From: an uncultured Campylobacter sp.
GTDB taxonomy: Bacteria; Campylobacterota; Campylobacteria; Campylobacterales; Campylobacteraceae
NCBI RefSeq assembly: GCF_938039205.1
Contig: NZ_CALHVM010000056.1
Span: 62,001-126,000, forward strand
Reading direction: 5' to 3'
DNA length: 64,000 bases
Below the pieces are notes generated by a model. The model saw only the letters and a list, made by a program, of their open reading frames with translations, was not told the origin of the DNA and did not search any database. Shown here one piece after another: positions 1-8,774 of this stretch. How positions within the stretch are numbered: position 1 is the first letter of the stretch; each line of letters starts with the position of its first letter. A program made the translations under genes and the position numbers.

Positions 1-258
1 CTTGACTTTTGCCGTTTTTAGCTAGAAAAAATGAAAAACAATAAAATGTCCATACTGGCTATAAAAAACGTCAACTAAAGAAAATATTGTCAAATATCCT
101 CAAGAGACAATTTGTGCAAAAAATTTTTCTTACTTACAACAAATTTATATATTTTCAATTTTGTTGTATTGTCGCATCAGCTTGCTCAAAACCTCACCCA
201 AATTCCTTAAATTTATCTAAAATAGTGTAAAATCCACAAAAACAAAAAAAGGAAAAGT

Positions 259-1341
259 ATGAAAAAATTTATAGCCGCACTTTTTTCGGCGCTATTTTTG
301 GCGGGTTTACCGACTGCGCTAAATGCCGCGCCGCAAATGCAAGAAAAGCCGACACTTCGCAAAATGATAGCTCAAATGATAATGGTCGGCTTCAACGGCT
401 CTGATCCTAAAACCGCCAAAGAAGCTGTTTCAGAGGCTAAATATCAGCGTTTTGGAGGCGTAATGCTGCTGGGTAAAAATATCTCGGACAAAAAGAACCT
501 CACGGCGCTAACAAGCGCATTTAAAGAGGCGCAAGAGGGCATTTTTATCGCTATCGACGAGGAGGGCGGACGGGTCACGAGATTTAAGGATAAAGAAGAT
601 TTTGAGACCTTTATCTCGGCGCAAAAAGTGGCAAAAACGCTTGATCTGGGCGCTGCGGGCGAGCTTTACGGCAAGATGGCGCAGCAGCTAAAAGACGTCG
701 GCGTAAACGTAAATTTCGCTCCCGTAGTCGATGTGCTAAATCCAAAATCCACCATCATCGGCTCGCGCGGCAGGGCGTTTAGCGCCGATATAGACGAGGT
801 TTCGCTGTATGCGAGCGAGTTTATGAGAGCCTCGCAGTCCCGCGGCGTGATAGCTGCGATGAAGCACTTCCCGGGCCACGGCAACGTCGAGGCCGACAGC
901 CACACGGCAAAGGTCGTGATCGAAAAATTCGACTATGCCGAGCTTAAGCCGTATTTTGACGCGGTTCGCAAAAACGAAGCCAAGATGATAATGGTCGGCC
1001 ACATCTACCTCATGCAGCGCGACTCTGAGCTGCCGGCCTCGCTCTCGCCGGCGATCATCGACGGCTTGCTGCGCGGCGAGCTAAAATTTGACGGCGTAGT
1101 CATCAGCGACGACATGCTCATGGGCGGACTAAAGGACTTTACGCTGCAAGAAAAGGTGATAAACTTTATCAACGCAGGCGGCGACGTGATGCTCTTTAGC
1201 GACTACAAGATAGACGGGCGCAGGACTGCGGAGCTCGTCACGCAGCTGGTCGTGGATGCAGTGGGCGCCAAGCAGATACCAAAAGAGCGCATCGAGGAAT
1301 CCTACGAGCGAATAATGAAGCTAAAAAATAGCTTAAAATAG
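259..1341 (+). CDS. nagZ: Secreted beta-N-acetylhexosaminidase, glycoside hydrolase family 3 (NagZ-like)
   Basis: Removes N-acetylglucosamine from muropeptides or other beta-GlcNAc substrates. The GH3 signature KHFPGHG followed by D-x-H is at about residues 202-214, and the SDD motif expected to hold the nucleophilic Asp lies near residue 283. At 360 aa it is a single-domain GH3 protein, the normal size for NagZ. The first ~23 residues are a clear signal peptide ending in NAA, so unlike the cytoplasmic enterobacterial NagZ this copy should be exported; periplasmic cell-wall recycling is the inferred role. A ribosome binding site (ggaaaag) sits just before the ATG. It stands alone and is followed by a terminator-like hairpin. 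Confidence 0.88.
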   Translation: MKKFIAALFSALFLAGLPTALNAAPQMQEKPTLRKMIAQMIMVGFNGSDPKTAKEAVSEAKYQRFGGVMLLGKNISDKKNLTALTSAFKEAQEGIFIAIDEEGGRVTRFKDKEDFETFISAQKVAKTLDLGAAGELYGKMAQQLKDVGVNVNFAPVVDVLNPKSTIIGSRGRAFSADIDEVSLYASEFMRASQSRGVIAAMKHFPGHGNVEADSHTAKVVIEKFDYAELKPYFDAVRKNEAKMIMVGHIYLMQRDSELPASLSPAIIDGLLRGELKFDGVVISDDMLMGGLKDFTLQEKVINFINAGGDVMLFSDYKIDGRRTAELVTQLVVDAVGAKQIPKERIEESYERIMKLKNSLK

Positions 1342-1353
1342 GTTGCTTAAGGG

Positions 1354-1401
1354 GCAAATTTGAGTTTTTAGCACGGTGGCTGAAGTCAAATTTGCTTTTT
1401 T
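1354..1401 (+). terminator. Rho-independent terminator after nagZ
   Basis: The arms GCAAATTTGA (1354-1363) and TCAAATTTGC (1386-1395) are perfectly complementary and are followed directly by six T. The loop is long (22 nt). It lies 13 bases after the nagZ stop codon. Confidence 0.65.
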
Positions 1402-1413
1402 GTCTCGTTTTGT

Positions 1414-1460
1414 AAATTTGAGTTCAAATTTGACGACATTTTAAATTTGAACTCAAATTT
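1414..1460. repeat. 18-bp perfect inverted repeat made of AAATTTGA words
   Basis: AAATTTGAGTTCAAATTT at 1414-1431 is the reverse complement of 1443-1460, with an 11-nt loop. No T-tract follows, so a terminator role is less clear than for the preceding hairpin. It is an example of the AAATTT-rich spacers found across the host part of this window. Confidence 0.7.
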
Positions 1461-1711
1461 TAACGCCCAAATTTTACTGCCTAGCTCGCCAAACACGTAC
1501 CGCTTTGGCGCAAATTACAGTTTTAAAACCGACCGAAATATCCACGGCAAGAAAAAGTAAATTTAATCAAATTTACGCCAAACAAGCCGGCTTGCAAAAA
1601 TCAGCATTAAAATTATCATTATTCGGCTCAAATTTAAGCTTTTAAAATTAATCTTGATGTATAATATATCTTTAAGAAAAATAATAAAAATTCTAAATTT
1701 AAGGAGCAAAA

Positions 1712-3031
1712 ATGGACGCAATAGGAGCAAAAGTCGAAGCGCTAAAAGACGAAATGGTGAAAAATAGGCGGTTTTTTCACTCACATCCCGAGACTGGATT
1801 TTTCACGTTTTTTACGACGGCAAAGATCGCTAGCGAACTAAAAAAACTCGGCTATAGCCTAAAAATGGGACGCGAGATAATGAAGCCCGAAGCTAGAGCG
1901 GGTCTTGGTAGCGAAAAAGATAAAGAAAAATATCTAGAACGCGCAAAAAGCCTGCTAAGCGCCGACGAGCGCGAGTTTTTACCCGTGATGGAAGATGGGC
2001 TCACGGGCGTGGTGGCCGAGATTGATACGGGTAGGCCGGGCAAGACGCTTGCGTTTAGATTCGACATCGACGGCGTGGATGTGACCGAGAGTAAGGATGA
2101 GGCGCACAGACCGTTTAAAGAGGGCTTTAGAGCCGATATAGACGGCATCACGCACGCCTGCGGGCACGATGGACACATCACGATCGGCCTAGCGATGGCT
2201 AAACTCATCGCGCAAAATTTAGATGATTTTAAGGGTAAATTTAGATTTATATTTCAAACCGCCGAGGAGGGCACGAGAGGCGCCGTGCCGATGGAGCAAG
2301 CGGGCGTGCTAGAGGGCGTGGACTACCTACTAGGCGGTCATATCGGCTTTCAGGCAAAGACTAGCGGCGGCATCATCTGCGGTACGAACAAGCTTCTTGC
2401 GACGTCGAAATTTGACGTAAATTTCACTGGTAGATCGGCTCACGCGGCGGGCGCTCCGCAGGAGGGGGCAAACGCGCTGCTAGCGGCAGCTCAGGCGGCT
2501 CTAGCCATGCACGGCATCACGCGCCATGCCGACGGAGTTACGCGTATAAACGTGGGCGTTTTGCGAGCGGGCGAGGGACGAAACGTCATCGCGCCAAACG
2601 GCTACATAGCCTGCGAAACGCGCGGCGAAACGACCGAGCTAAATGAATTTATGTTTCAAAAATGCATGGACATCGTCGCAGGCGTCGCGCAGATGTACGG
2701 CGTGCAGTACGACGTGAAGCTAGCCGGTGGCACGAGCGGCGGCGACAGTAGCGAGGAGATCACGGACATCTACGAGCGCGCCGCGCGCCAGTCGCCTTTT
2801 ATCAAAGATGAGCTCATCGTGCGGGATCTAAATTTCGGCGCTTGCGAGGACTTCGCACACTTTATGCACGCCGTGCAAAAAGCAGGCGGCAAGAGCGGCT
2901 ACCTGATGATCGGCACCAAGCTCGCCGCTGGGCATCACAACGGCGCATTTGACTTTGACGAGAGCGCGCTGTTATCTGGCACGGACGTGTTTTTACGGTC
3001 GGCATACGCGATAAATGGCAAGGACGCGTGA
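1712..3031 (+). CDS. M20 family amidohydrolase, AbgA-like
   Basis: A metal-dependent peptidase/amidohydrolase of 439 aa, similar in length and layout to AbgA, the aminobenzoyl-glutamate hydrolase subunit. Visible M20D motifs are HSHPETGF near residue 24, the metal-ligand cluster HACGHDGH at about 148-155, FQTAEEGTRGAVPM at about 190, and GGTSGGDSSE in the C-terminal part. A strong ribosome binding site (aaggagc) precedes the ATG. No AbgB partner is adjacent, so the substrate could be p-aminobenzoyl-glutamate or another N-acyl amino acid; the family call is firm, the substrate is not. Confidence 0.82.
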   Translation: MDAIGAKVEALKDEMVKNRRFFHSHPETGFFTFFTTAKIASELKKLGYSLKMGREIMKPEARAGLGSEKDKEKYLERAKSLLSADEREFLPVMEDGLTGVVAEIDTGRPGKTLAFRFDIDGVDVTESKDEAHRPFKEGFRADIDGITHACGHDGHITIGLAMAKLIAQNLDDFKGKFRFIFQTAEEGTRGAVPMEQAGVLEGVDYLLGGHIGFQAKTSGGIICGTNKLLATSKFDVNFTGRSAHAAGAPQEGANALLAAAQAALAMHGITRHADGVTRINVGVLRAGEGRNVIAPNGYIACETRGETTELNEFMFQKCMDIVAGVAQMYGVQYDVKLAGGTSGGDSSEEITDIYERAARQSPFIKDELIVRDLNFGACEDFAHFMHAVQKAGGKSGYLMIGTKLAAGHHNGAFDFDESALLSGTDVFLRSAYAINGKDA

Positions 3032-3105
3032 GGGTTTGACTGGTAGTTGCGAGCTGTTTTGTTATATTGCAAAATAGCTCGCGATACTCTAATTATAAAA
3101 GCTTT

Positions 3106-4818
3106 TTAATTCATTATGTTTTTATTGATTTTCAAAAAATCATTTTTATTTTTATTTTGCCTTGAGTAGTATATTTTATTATTATTATCTACAATTAGTC
3201 TTATTTTACTTGATAATTTATTTAAATTTCTTAATGTAAATGGGTATTTTTGATCTTCTATTTTTTCTATTAATTTTTCCTCTTTGGCAAGGCTACAAAA
3301 GGTTCCTAAGATATAATCTGGTAGAGTTGATAGAATGTCTTCTTTAGATATTTTTTCTATTTGAAATTTTGTAGAATGTTTTTCGTTACGCAAGTAACTA
3401 CTTAATTTGTTTGTTGATATTTTACTGTTCTCTTCATAGCATATATAATTATTTGCATCTCCAAAACGATTCAATAGTATTTTGTTAAAAACTTTACTAA
3501 ATAGGTTATAGTACAACTCTTGGTATTCTTCTTTGGCTACTTTTTTATTAAATTTATCAAAAATGATAAAAGCTTCGTATTCTAGCCCTCTTAATAAATC
3601 TTGGACTTTGATTTTTATCTCTGTATTATCGCTTGTATAGTGGAAAAGACCTTCTTTCTCTATAAACTCATCTCTGGCATCTATCAGAAAGCTATTTTTT
3701 AGATCGTATAATTTTTGAATATTTTTTTTCTTATCTGAATCGCCAATTATGGAAACCACACATATTGCTAAATACTGTTTATCTGCGTTAATTATAATTT
3801 CGCTTTCATCTATATAATGAAAGATACGTTTGGCTGTAGTTACCTTGAAAGTTTTAGCCGATGCATTATCTATTGTACAATTATTATTTTTTAGAATTTC
3901 CAAAAAAGTTTTTTTATATTTTTCTCCTAAATCCTTTTCTATTCCAATTATATATGCAATTTCTCCATATAATCTTTTTAGTAATTCCTCTTCTGAATTA
4001 CTCCCAAAAAATTTATTCATATAATATAATTTTTGTCTAACTTTTCTTTTTAGTCTTTTGGGCACTCTTGGATATTCTCTGTTTGAGATACTTAGTCCAG
4101 TAACATATTGTGGTTGCCCTTGTATTGCAAATAAAGTTTTTTGTTTGTTTAGCTTAAGATTATATTTGTTTAGTATTTTTTGCAAATCATCTGCTTTTAT
4201 AAAATTATTTTCATCTGAAGAAAAAGTAATGTCGTCCCCGTATCTAGTATAAACAACATTTTTAGCTATCGAGGATATTATGTCTGCATCCAATTCATAG
4301 CAAAATAAATTTGCTAATAACGGACTTGTATTTAAGCCTTCTTTTAATGCATTATTATATGTGCATAGATTTGAAAATAGTTCGGCAGCTTGCTTTTCGT
4401 AGCCAATCTTAATAAAAATATTTTCAATACTTTCTTTTTTAATTGATATAAAAAAGTCTTCAATATCAAATTTATATAGGTAATATTTATTAAGATGCTC
4501 TTTTGAATTTGATACTGTATTTTTACCCCTTAAAAAACCATGTGCATATTGTGAAATATACTTGTCATAATCGCTGTATATAATTTTTTCTAACTCATTT
4601 AGCAATTCTTTATAAAAAACATTAAAAGGTTCATTAATTTTTAATACTTCTCTAAAGCTTGTTGAAAATTTTTTGTTCTTTTTCTTTAGCTTTAGTAGCT
4701 TAAAATAATCACTTTGAGTTTTTGTGTTGTCTGGCTCTTTCATAAATCCCAGAAAGCCAATATTGGTATTAAAACTTTTTGCTATAGCTTCTAGTGAATT
4801 TAGTTTTCTTATGTCCAA
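3106..4818 (-). CDS. Retron-type reverse transcriptase fused to a DUF3800-like domain
   Basis: The protein has 570 aa. Residues ~60-320 are a reverse transcriptase: FDIEDFFISI (motif A Asp ~118), GLNTSPLLAN at ~161-170, catalytic YGDD at ~193-196, and the VTG motif (YVTGLSIS, ~228) typical of retron RTs. From ~330 a second domain begins with FHYIDES and continues through LFHYT and an LLRGLEYEAFIIFDKF segment, the pattern of DUF3800, a predicted nuclease-like family often tied to defence. The start is TTG with a TTTTTAGG ribosome binding site. The gene is far more AT-rich than its neighbours, indicating transfer. It follows pyrC on the same strand, separated by a 135-bp region with a candidate ncRNA. 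As recalled, RT-DUF3800 fusions form one retron class (type VII); an anti-phage role is inference. Confidence 0.85.
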   Translation of the reverse strand: MDIRKLNSLEAIAKSFNTNIGFLGFMKEPDNTKTQSDYFKLLKLKKKNKKFSTSFREVLKINEPFNVFYKELLNELEKIIYSDYDKYISQYAHGFLRGKNTVSNSKEHLNKYYLYKFDIEDFFISIKKESIENIFIKIGYEKQAAELFSNLCTYNNALKEGLNTSPLLANLFCYELDADIISSIAKNVVYTRYGDDITFSSDENNFIKADDLQKILNKYNLKLNKQKTLFAIQGQPQYVTGLSISNREYPRVPKRLKRKVRQKLYYMNKFFGSNSEEELLKRLYGEIAYIIGIEKDLGEKYKKTFLEILKNNNCTIDNASAKTFKVTTAKRIFHYIDESEIIINADKQYLAICVVSIIGDSDKKKNIQKLYDLKNSFLIDARDEFIEKEGLFHYTSDNTEIKIKVQDLLRGLEYEAFIIFDKFNKKVAKEEYQELYYNLFSKVFNKILLNRFGDANNYICYEENSKISTNKLSSYLRNEKHSTKFQIEKISKEDILSTLPDYILGTFCSLAKEEKLIEKIEDQKYPFTLRNLNKLSSKIRLIVDNNNKIYYSRQNKNKNDFLKINKNIMN

Positions 4819-4835
4819 GTGTATACCTAAAAACG

Positions 4836-4924
4836 AAAAGGGGTATGGAATAAATAGGATTAGATTGTAATTGACTTACCACCGAATACGATTCGCATTC
4901 CAAATTATTTTTCCATACCCTTTT
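4836..4924 (-). ncRNA. Candidate retron msr-msd RNA
   Basis: The leftward transcript would begin AAAAGGGTATGGAA (complement of 4911-4924) and end TTCCATACCCCTTTT (complement of 4836-4850), a near-perfect inverted repeat with one extra base, as expected for the a1/a2 arms of a retron RNA. Inside is a strong hairpin, GAATGCGA with TCGTATTC around one unpaired base (about 4884-4900), and about 33 nt of weakly structured sequence. The RT start is 17 nt beyond the second arm. At ~89 nt it is short for a retron RNA. Branching G and msd boundaries cannot be assigned by eye. A plain attenuator hairpin is the alternative. Confidence 0.55.
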
Positions 4925-4927
4925 ATA

Positions 4928-4936
4928 ATTTTAGCA
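4928..4936 (-). promoter_or_regulatory. Extended -10 promoter for the retron transcript
   Basis: On the minus strand this reads TGC-TAAAAT, an extended -10 box. The expected start, about 7 nt downstream near 4921, coincides with the outer edge of the inverted repeat, supporting transcription starting at the candidate ncRNA. No -35 box is evident. Confidence 0.5.
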
Positions 4937-4953
4937 TAATAAATCTAAATATT

Positions 4954-6234
4954 CTACGCCACTACGTTTGGAAACTCAAACACCGTTTTGCCGCTTTTTA
5001 TCGTGATTACCGCCGCTCCTTTTAGCATTTTGCCTAGCAGCGGGGAGTTTTGGGATTTTGATTTATTTAGGTTTTTGTCGTATAGATACTTGAAATTTGG
5101 ATCGATTATCGCGATGTCGGCGAGGTAGCCCTCCGCGATCACTCCCTTGTCCTTTAGTTTTAAAATTTTAGCCGCATTATAGGACGTCAGAGCCGCCATC
5201 TGCTCGATACTTATCACGCCGTCGTTTACCAAATCTAGCGTCATAGGCACGAGTGTTTGTAGGCCGAGTATTCCAAAAGGCGCCTTGTCAAATTCTAAAA
5301 ATTTCTCGTCGTTGTGGTGCGGGGCGTGGTCGGTCACGATGACGTCGATGAGGCCACTTTTTAGGCCGTCTCTGATCGCCTCTACGTCTGATTTCGTGCG
5401 AAGCGGCGGCGACATTTTAAAATTCGTATCGTAGCCCAGCAGCTCGTCCTCGGTGTAGGTAAAATGGTGCGGCGTCGCCTCGCAGGTCACGTTTATGCCG
5501 GCTGCGCGAGCCTGTGCGATGAGCTTTAGCGACCACTCGGAGCTAACGTGCGCGATGTGGATGTGGCCGCCCGTTAGCTTGGCTAGCAGTAGATCGCGCG
5601 AGACCATGATCTCTTCTTGCTCGCGCGGCATGCCTTTGATGCCTAGTATCGCCGAGACACGGCCCTCGTTCATGTGGCCGCCGCGGCATAGCGAGCAGTC
5701 CTGGGAGTGGTTGATGACGAAGCTACCGAAGTGCTTTGAGTACTCAAGCGCGTATCTCATCACGTCGCTGCTGGCTACGGGCAAACCGTCGTCGCTAAAC
5801 GCCACTGCGCCCGCCTGCGTCATATCGCCCATCTCCACGCACTTTTTGCCGTCCATCTTGCTCGTTATCGCACCGATTGGTAGCAGATCGATGAGGCCGC
5901 GGGCTCTAGCTTTAGCTACCATATCGCGCGTGACGACGGCGTTGTCGTTTACGGGATTTGTATTTGCCATCGGGCAGCAGGTGGTTACGCCGCCGGCGAC
6001 TGCGGTCTCGGAGCCCGTGTTTATGTCGTCTTTGTACTCAAGGCCGGGATCGCGAAAATGCACGTGCATATCGATTAGACCCGGCATCACGAGCTTGTCG
6101 CTAGCGTCTATTACTTTATCGGCTGCCGGTTCGTCCGCGGTGATGAGAGCGATCTTGTCGCCCTCTATCAGGACGTTTGCTTTTTTCGAGCCGTTATGAT
6201 TTACGATCGTGCCGTTTTTGATGAGAGTTTTCAT
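4954..6234 (-). CDS. pyrC: Dihydroorotase
   Basis: Cyclises N-carbamoyl-aspartate to dihydroorotate in pyrimidine synthesis. The 426-aa protein is the class I (long) type. Metal-binding DMHVHFRDPG is at about residues 55-64, with later histidines in INHSQD and HIAHVS, and the catalytic VTDHAPHH near 301. Its start codon overlaps the pyrB stop by 4 bp (ATGA), so the two enzymes of consecutive steps are co-translated. It lies just upstream of the retron locus on the same strand, so read-through into the retron is possible. Confidence 0.95.
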   Translation of the reverse strand: MKTLIKNGTIVNHNGSKKANVLIEGDKIALITADEPAADKVIDASDKLVMPGLIDMHVHFRDPGLEYKDDINTGSETAVAGGVTTCCPMANTNPVNDNAVVTRDMVAKARARGLIDLLPIGAITSKMDGKKCVEMGDMTQAGAVAFSDDGLPVASSDVMRYALEYSKHFGSFVINHSQDCSLCRGGHMNEGRVSAILGIKGMPREQEEIMVSRDLLLAKLTGGHIHIAHVSSEWSLKLIAQARAAGINVTCEATPHHFTYTEDELLGYDTNFKMSPPLRTKSDVEAIRDGLKSGLIDVIVTDHAPHHNDEKFLEFDKAPFGILGLQTLVPMTLDLVNDGVISIEQMAALTSYNAAKILKLKDKGVIAEGYLADIAIIDPNFKYLYDKNLNKSKSQNSPLLGKMLKGAAVITIKSGKTVFEFPNVVA

Positions 6235-7163
6235 TTTGCGCCTTTGTTTTTGATGAGAGTATCTAGGATCGCCATCCTGACGGCGACGCCGTTTTCGACC
6301 TGATTTAGCACATGCGAGTAGCGCGGATCATCGGCTACGTCGGAGTTTATCTCGACACCGCGGTTTATCGGGCCCGGGTGCAGGATCATGACGCCATCTT
6401 TGGCGTATTTCATTTTGGCTTGGGTTAGGCCGAAAAATTTGGAGTATTCGCGCACGGACGGAAACGCTATCTCGTCATCCTGACGCTCGAGCTGGATACG
6501 TAGCATAATGATGACGTCCGAGTCCTCGATCGCCACTTGCATATCGGTGCAAATTTGACAGCCGAAAGCCTCCATACCCGTTAAAAACATCGGCGGGCCA
6601 AAGAGCTTAACCTTGGCTCCGAGCGTTTTTAGGACGTAGATGTTTGAGCGAGCTACGCGGCTGTGAAAGATATCGCCGATGATGGCGACCGTGAGATTTT
6701 CTAGACTGCCACGATTTTCCAGTATAGTAAAGAGATCAAGCAGCGCTTGGCTAGGGTGTTCGTTGAGTCCGTCGCCGGCGTTTACGACGTGAGCGTCCGT
6801 GTTTTCGGCGATAAATTTAGCCGCGCCCGAGCTGTAGTGGCGCACGACTACGATATCCGTTTTCATCGCGACGATGTTGTGGACGGTATCGATGAGTGTT
6901 TCGCCCTTTTTGGTGCTGGAGCTTGAGGCGGTGAAATTTATAGCGTCGGCTCCGAGGCGCTTAGCCGCGATCTCAAAGCTCGTTCGCGTCCTAGTCGAGT
7001 TTTCGAAAAAGGCGTTTACGGTCGTTTTGCCGTAGAGCGACTTTGCTTTCTTGGTCTCGGAGTTATTTAACGCCTTAAACTCCTTGGCTAAATTTAGGAA
7101 ATGGTAAATTTCGTCTTTGTTTAAATTTGCAGCGGTTACGAGGTCTTTTTTGGTATAGCTCAT
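6231..7163 (-). CDS. pyrB: Aspartate carbamoyltransferase catalytic subunit
   Basis: Condenses carbamoyl phosphate with aspartate, the committed step of pyrimidine synthesis. The carbamoyl-phosphate binding motif STRTRTSFE is at about residues 55-63, HPSQALLD near 137, and HPGPINRG near 268. At 310 aa it has the usual length. No regulatory PyrI subunit is seen. It overlaps pyrC by 4 bp. Confidence 0.95.
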   Translation of the reverse strand: MSYTKKDLVTAANLNKDEIYHFLNLAKEFKALNNSETKKAKSLYGKTTVNAFFENSTRTRTSFEIAAKRLGADAINFTASSSSTKKGETLIDTVHNIVAMKTDIVVVRHYSSGAAKFIAENTDAHVVNAGDGLNEHPSQALLDLFTILENRGSLENLTVAIIGDIFHSRVARSNIYVLKTLGAKVKLFGPPMFLTGMEAFGCQICTDMQVAIEDSDVIIMLRIQLERQDDEIAFPSVREYSKFFGLTQAKMKYAKDGVMILHPGPINRGVEINSDVADDPRYSHVLNQVENGVAVRMAILDTLIKNKGAK

Positions 7164-7229
7164 CCGTTTTTTCCTTAGAAAGATAGAGTTAAATCAAAAA
7201 AGCGATATTACCCCGTTTTTACTTAAGGT

Positions 7230-7688
7230 TTAATTTTGCAGCTTGCTAAACTCCGCGCCCAGACGCTCTCTAATCTCGTCGCCCGCGCGCTCGCCGTCTT
7301 TGAAATTTTCAGTAACGAGATCGTCTAGGCGGCTAAGCACCTCAAAGAGCTCACTTTCCCATTTGTCGGGGTTTCTAGCGGTGTTCATCGTTTCGATAAA
7401 CGTTAGCTTCTTGCTCATCTCACTTAGACTTTCTAAAAATTTTTCTTTGAGATCCTCGTTTTTTAGGGCGTCGTCGTAGAGTGCTTTCATCTTTAGTTCT
7501 CTTAGCTCGCCGTTAATGATCTCGCAAAAATCCTTGTACTTTTGCACCGAAATTTGACGCGCGGCCTCGGGGGAGCTGTTTGCTAGAGTGCCGTTCTCGT
7601 CGATCTTTCTCGTTAGCTTTTGTATCTGCGCGTAGAGCACGAGCGCGGCTATGACGCAGATGATGGCGTAAAATGCGATAGATGACAT
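7230..7688 (-). CDS. Membrane-anchored protein of unknown function
   Basis: The 152-aa product has one N-terminal membrane segment (residues ~4-20), then a charged, largely helical cytoplasmic part rich in Glu, Lys and Leu that is likely to be coiled coil. No catalytic motif is recognised. It lies between pyrB and rarD on the same strand, 66 bp before pyrB. Host-like codon use suggests a real, vertically inherited gene. Function unknown. Confidence 0.7.
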   Translation of the reverse strand: MSSIAFYAIICVIAALVLYAQIQKLTRKIDENGTLANSSPEAARQISVQKYKDFCEIINGELRELKMKALYDDALKNEDLKEKFLESLSEMSKKLTFIETMNTARNPDKWESELFEVLSRLDDLVTENFKDGERAGDEIRERLGAEFSKLQN

Positions 7689-7720
7689 TATTTTTTTCCT
7701 TTTTTGATTTAAATTTGCGG

Positions 7721-8611
7721 TTATACTGAAATTTTGCTTTTTTTACTATAAATCGCGCTAAAGCTAACCACCGCAAGCGCGCTCCAGATCAGCAAAAACG
7801 ACAGCGCTTTGAGCGCGCTAACTTGCTCGCCGTAGTAAAAAACGGCAAGCAAAAGCTGCATCGAAGGCGAGATATACTGCAGGTAGCCGATCGTGCTCAA
7901 ATTTAGCCTAGTAGCCGCCGAGTTAAAAAGCAAAAGCGGCACGACGGTCGCAGGTCCGCAAAGAGCTATCAAAAGCCCGAACCACGAAAAGCTAAAGTGG
8001 TTTTGCCCGCTAGCGGCTACAAAAAATAGCGCAACGAGCGCGATAGGAGCTATGAGTGCGGTTTCGACGAAAAGCCCTTCTAAAGAGGGCACGCTAAGGC
8101 GCTTTCTAATGAGCGAATAAAATCCAAACGTGATAGGCAAAATAATAGAGATGATAGGTAGGCCGCCCGCGTCGTAAATTTGCACTCCGATAGCGACAAA
8201 GACTATGCCGACAGCAAATTTGCCCGCGCGCGATAGCTTTTCTTTTAAAATCAGCACGCCAAGGAGCATATTTACGAGAGGATTTATGAAGTATCCTAGG
8301 CTGGTTTCTACGATCTTACCGATATTTACGGCGTAGACGTAGATCCACCAGTTTGCGGCGATGAGAAGCCCCGTGACAAATAGCCAAAACGTGGTTTTTT
8401 TGTCGCTTAAAATTTTCTCCGCAGCGCCTAGTTTGCGGCCAAATTTGAGTAGCAAAAACAAAAGCAGCACCGACCAAACGATACGGTGAGCGACGATCTC
8501 GGTGGCCGAAAGCGCGCTGAGTTGTTTAAAATAAATAGGAAAAACGCCCCAGATCATAAAGACCGACAGGCCGTAGATGAAGCCGATTTTGGTTTGATTT
8601 TTGTCTTGCAT
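7721..8611 (-). CDS. rarD: RarD family EamA-type transporter
   Basis: A 296-aa inner-membrane permease of the drug/metabolite transporter superfamily with ten predicted hydrophobic segments. The opening, with [14 protein letters not shown] and then [10 protein letters not shown], is characteristic of RarD, and a second EamA-like repeat is seen near [20 protein letters not shown]. The transported compound is not known for the family. The start lies inside the divergent upstream spacer of the DAHP synthase gene. Confidence 0.88.
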   Translation of the reverse strand: MQDKNQTKIGFIYGLSVFMIWGVFPIYFKQLSALSATEIVAHRIVWSVLLLFLLLKFGRKLGAAEKILSDKKTTFWLFVTGLLIAANWWIYVYAVNIGKIVETSLGYFINPLVNMLLGVLILKEKLSRAGKFAVGIVFVAIGVQIYDAGGLPIISIILPITFGFYSLIRKRLSVPSLEGLFVETALIAPIALVALFFVAASGQNHFSFSWFGLLIALCGPATVVPLLLFNSAATRLNLSTIGYLQYISPSMQLLLAVFYYGEQVSALKALSFLLIWSALAVVSFSAIYSKKSKISV

Positions 8612-8774
8612 TTTTCCGCTTTTTTGGCGAAATTATATTTATTTGTCGTTAATCAAAGCTTATGTGACTCAAAAATGCGCAGCGAGGGCAAATTTGGGGC
8701 TAAAATTTAAAATTTTATCTGTAATAAAAGTTCTTTTAGCTAGAATCGGGGTTATTTTTAAAAAAGGTTTAAAG

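Larger units (their letters stand above)
1342..1711. other. Gene-free spacer with inverted AAATTTGA words
   Basis: No gene is visible. It holds a terminator-like hairpin near 1354-1401 and an 18-bp perfect inverted repeat (1414-1431 with 1443-1460) built from AAATTTGA words. The right end carries the ribosome binding site (aaggagc) of the next gene. Confidence 0.7.

Noticed and set aside
5495..6199. 234-codon frame on the plus strand opposite pyrC
   Set aside because: It is a shadow of the well-supported pyrC gene, with no coding signals of its own.
8601..8774. 58-residue extension of DAHP synthase
   Set aside because: It overlaps the divergent rarD start and its promoter region. The [10 protein letters not shown] start with a ribosome binding site matches the family.
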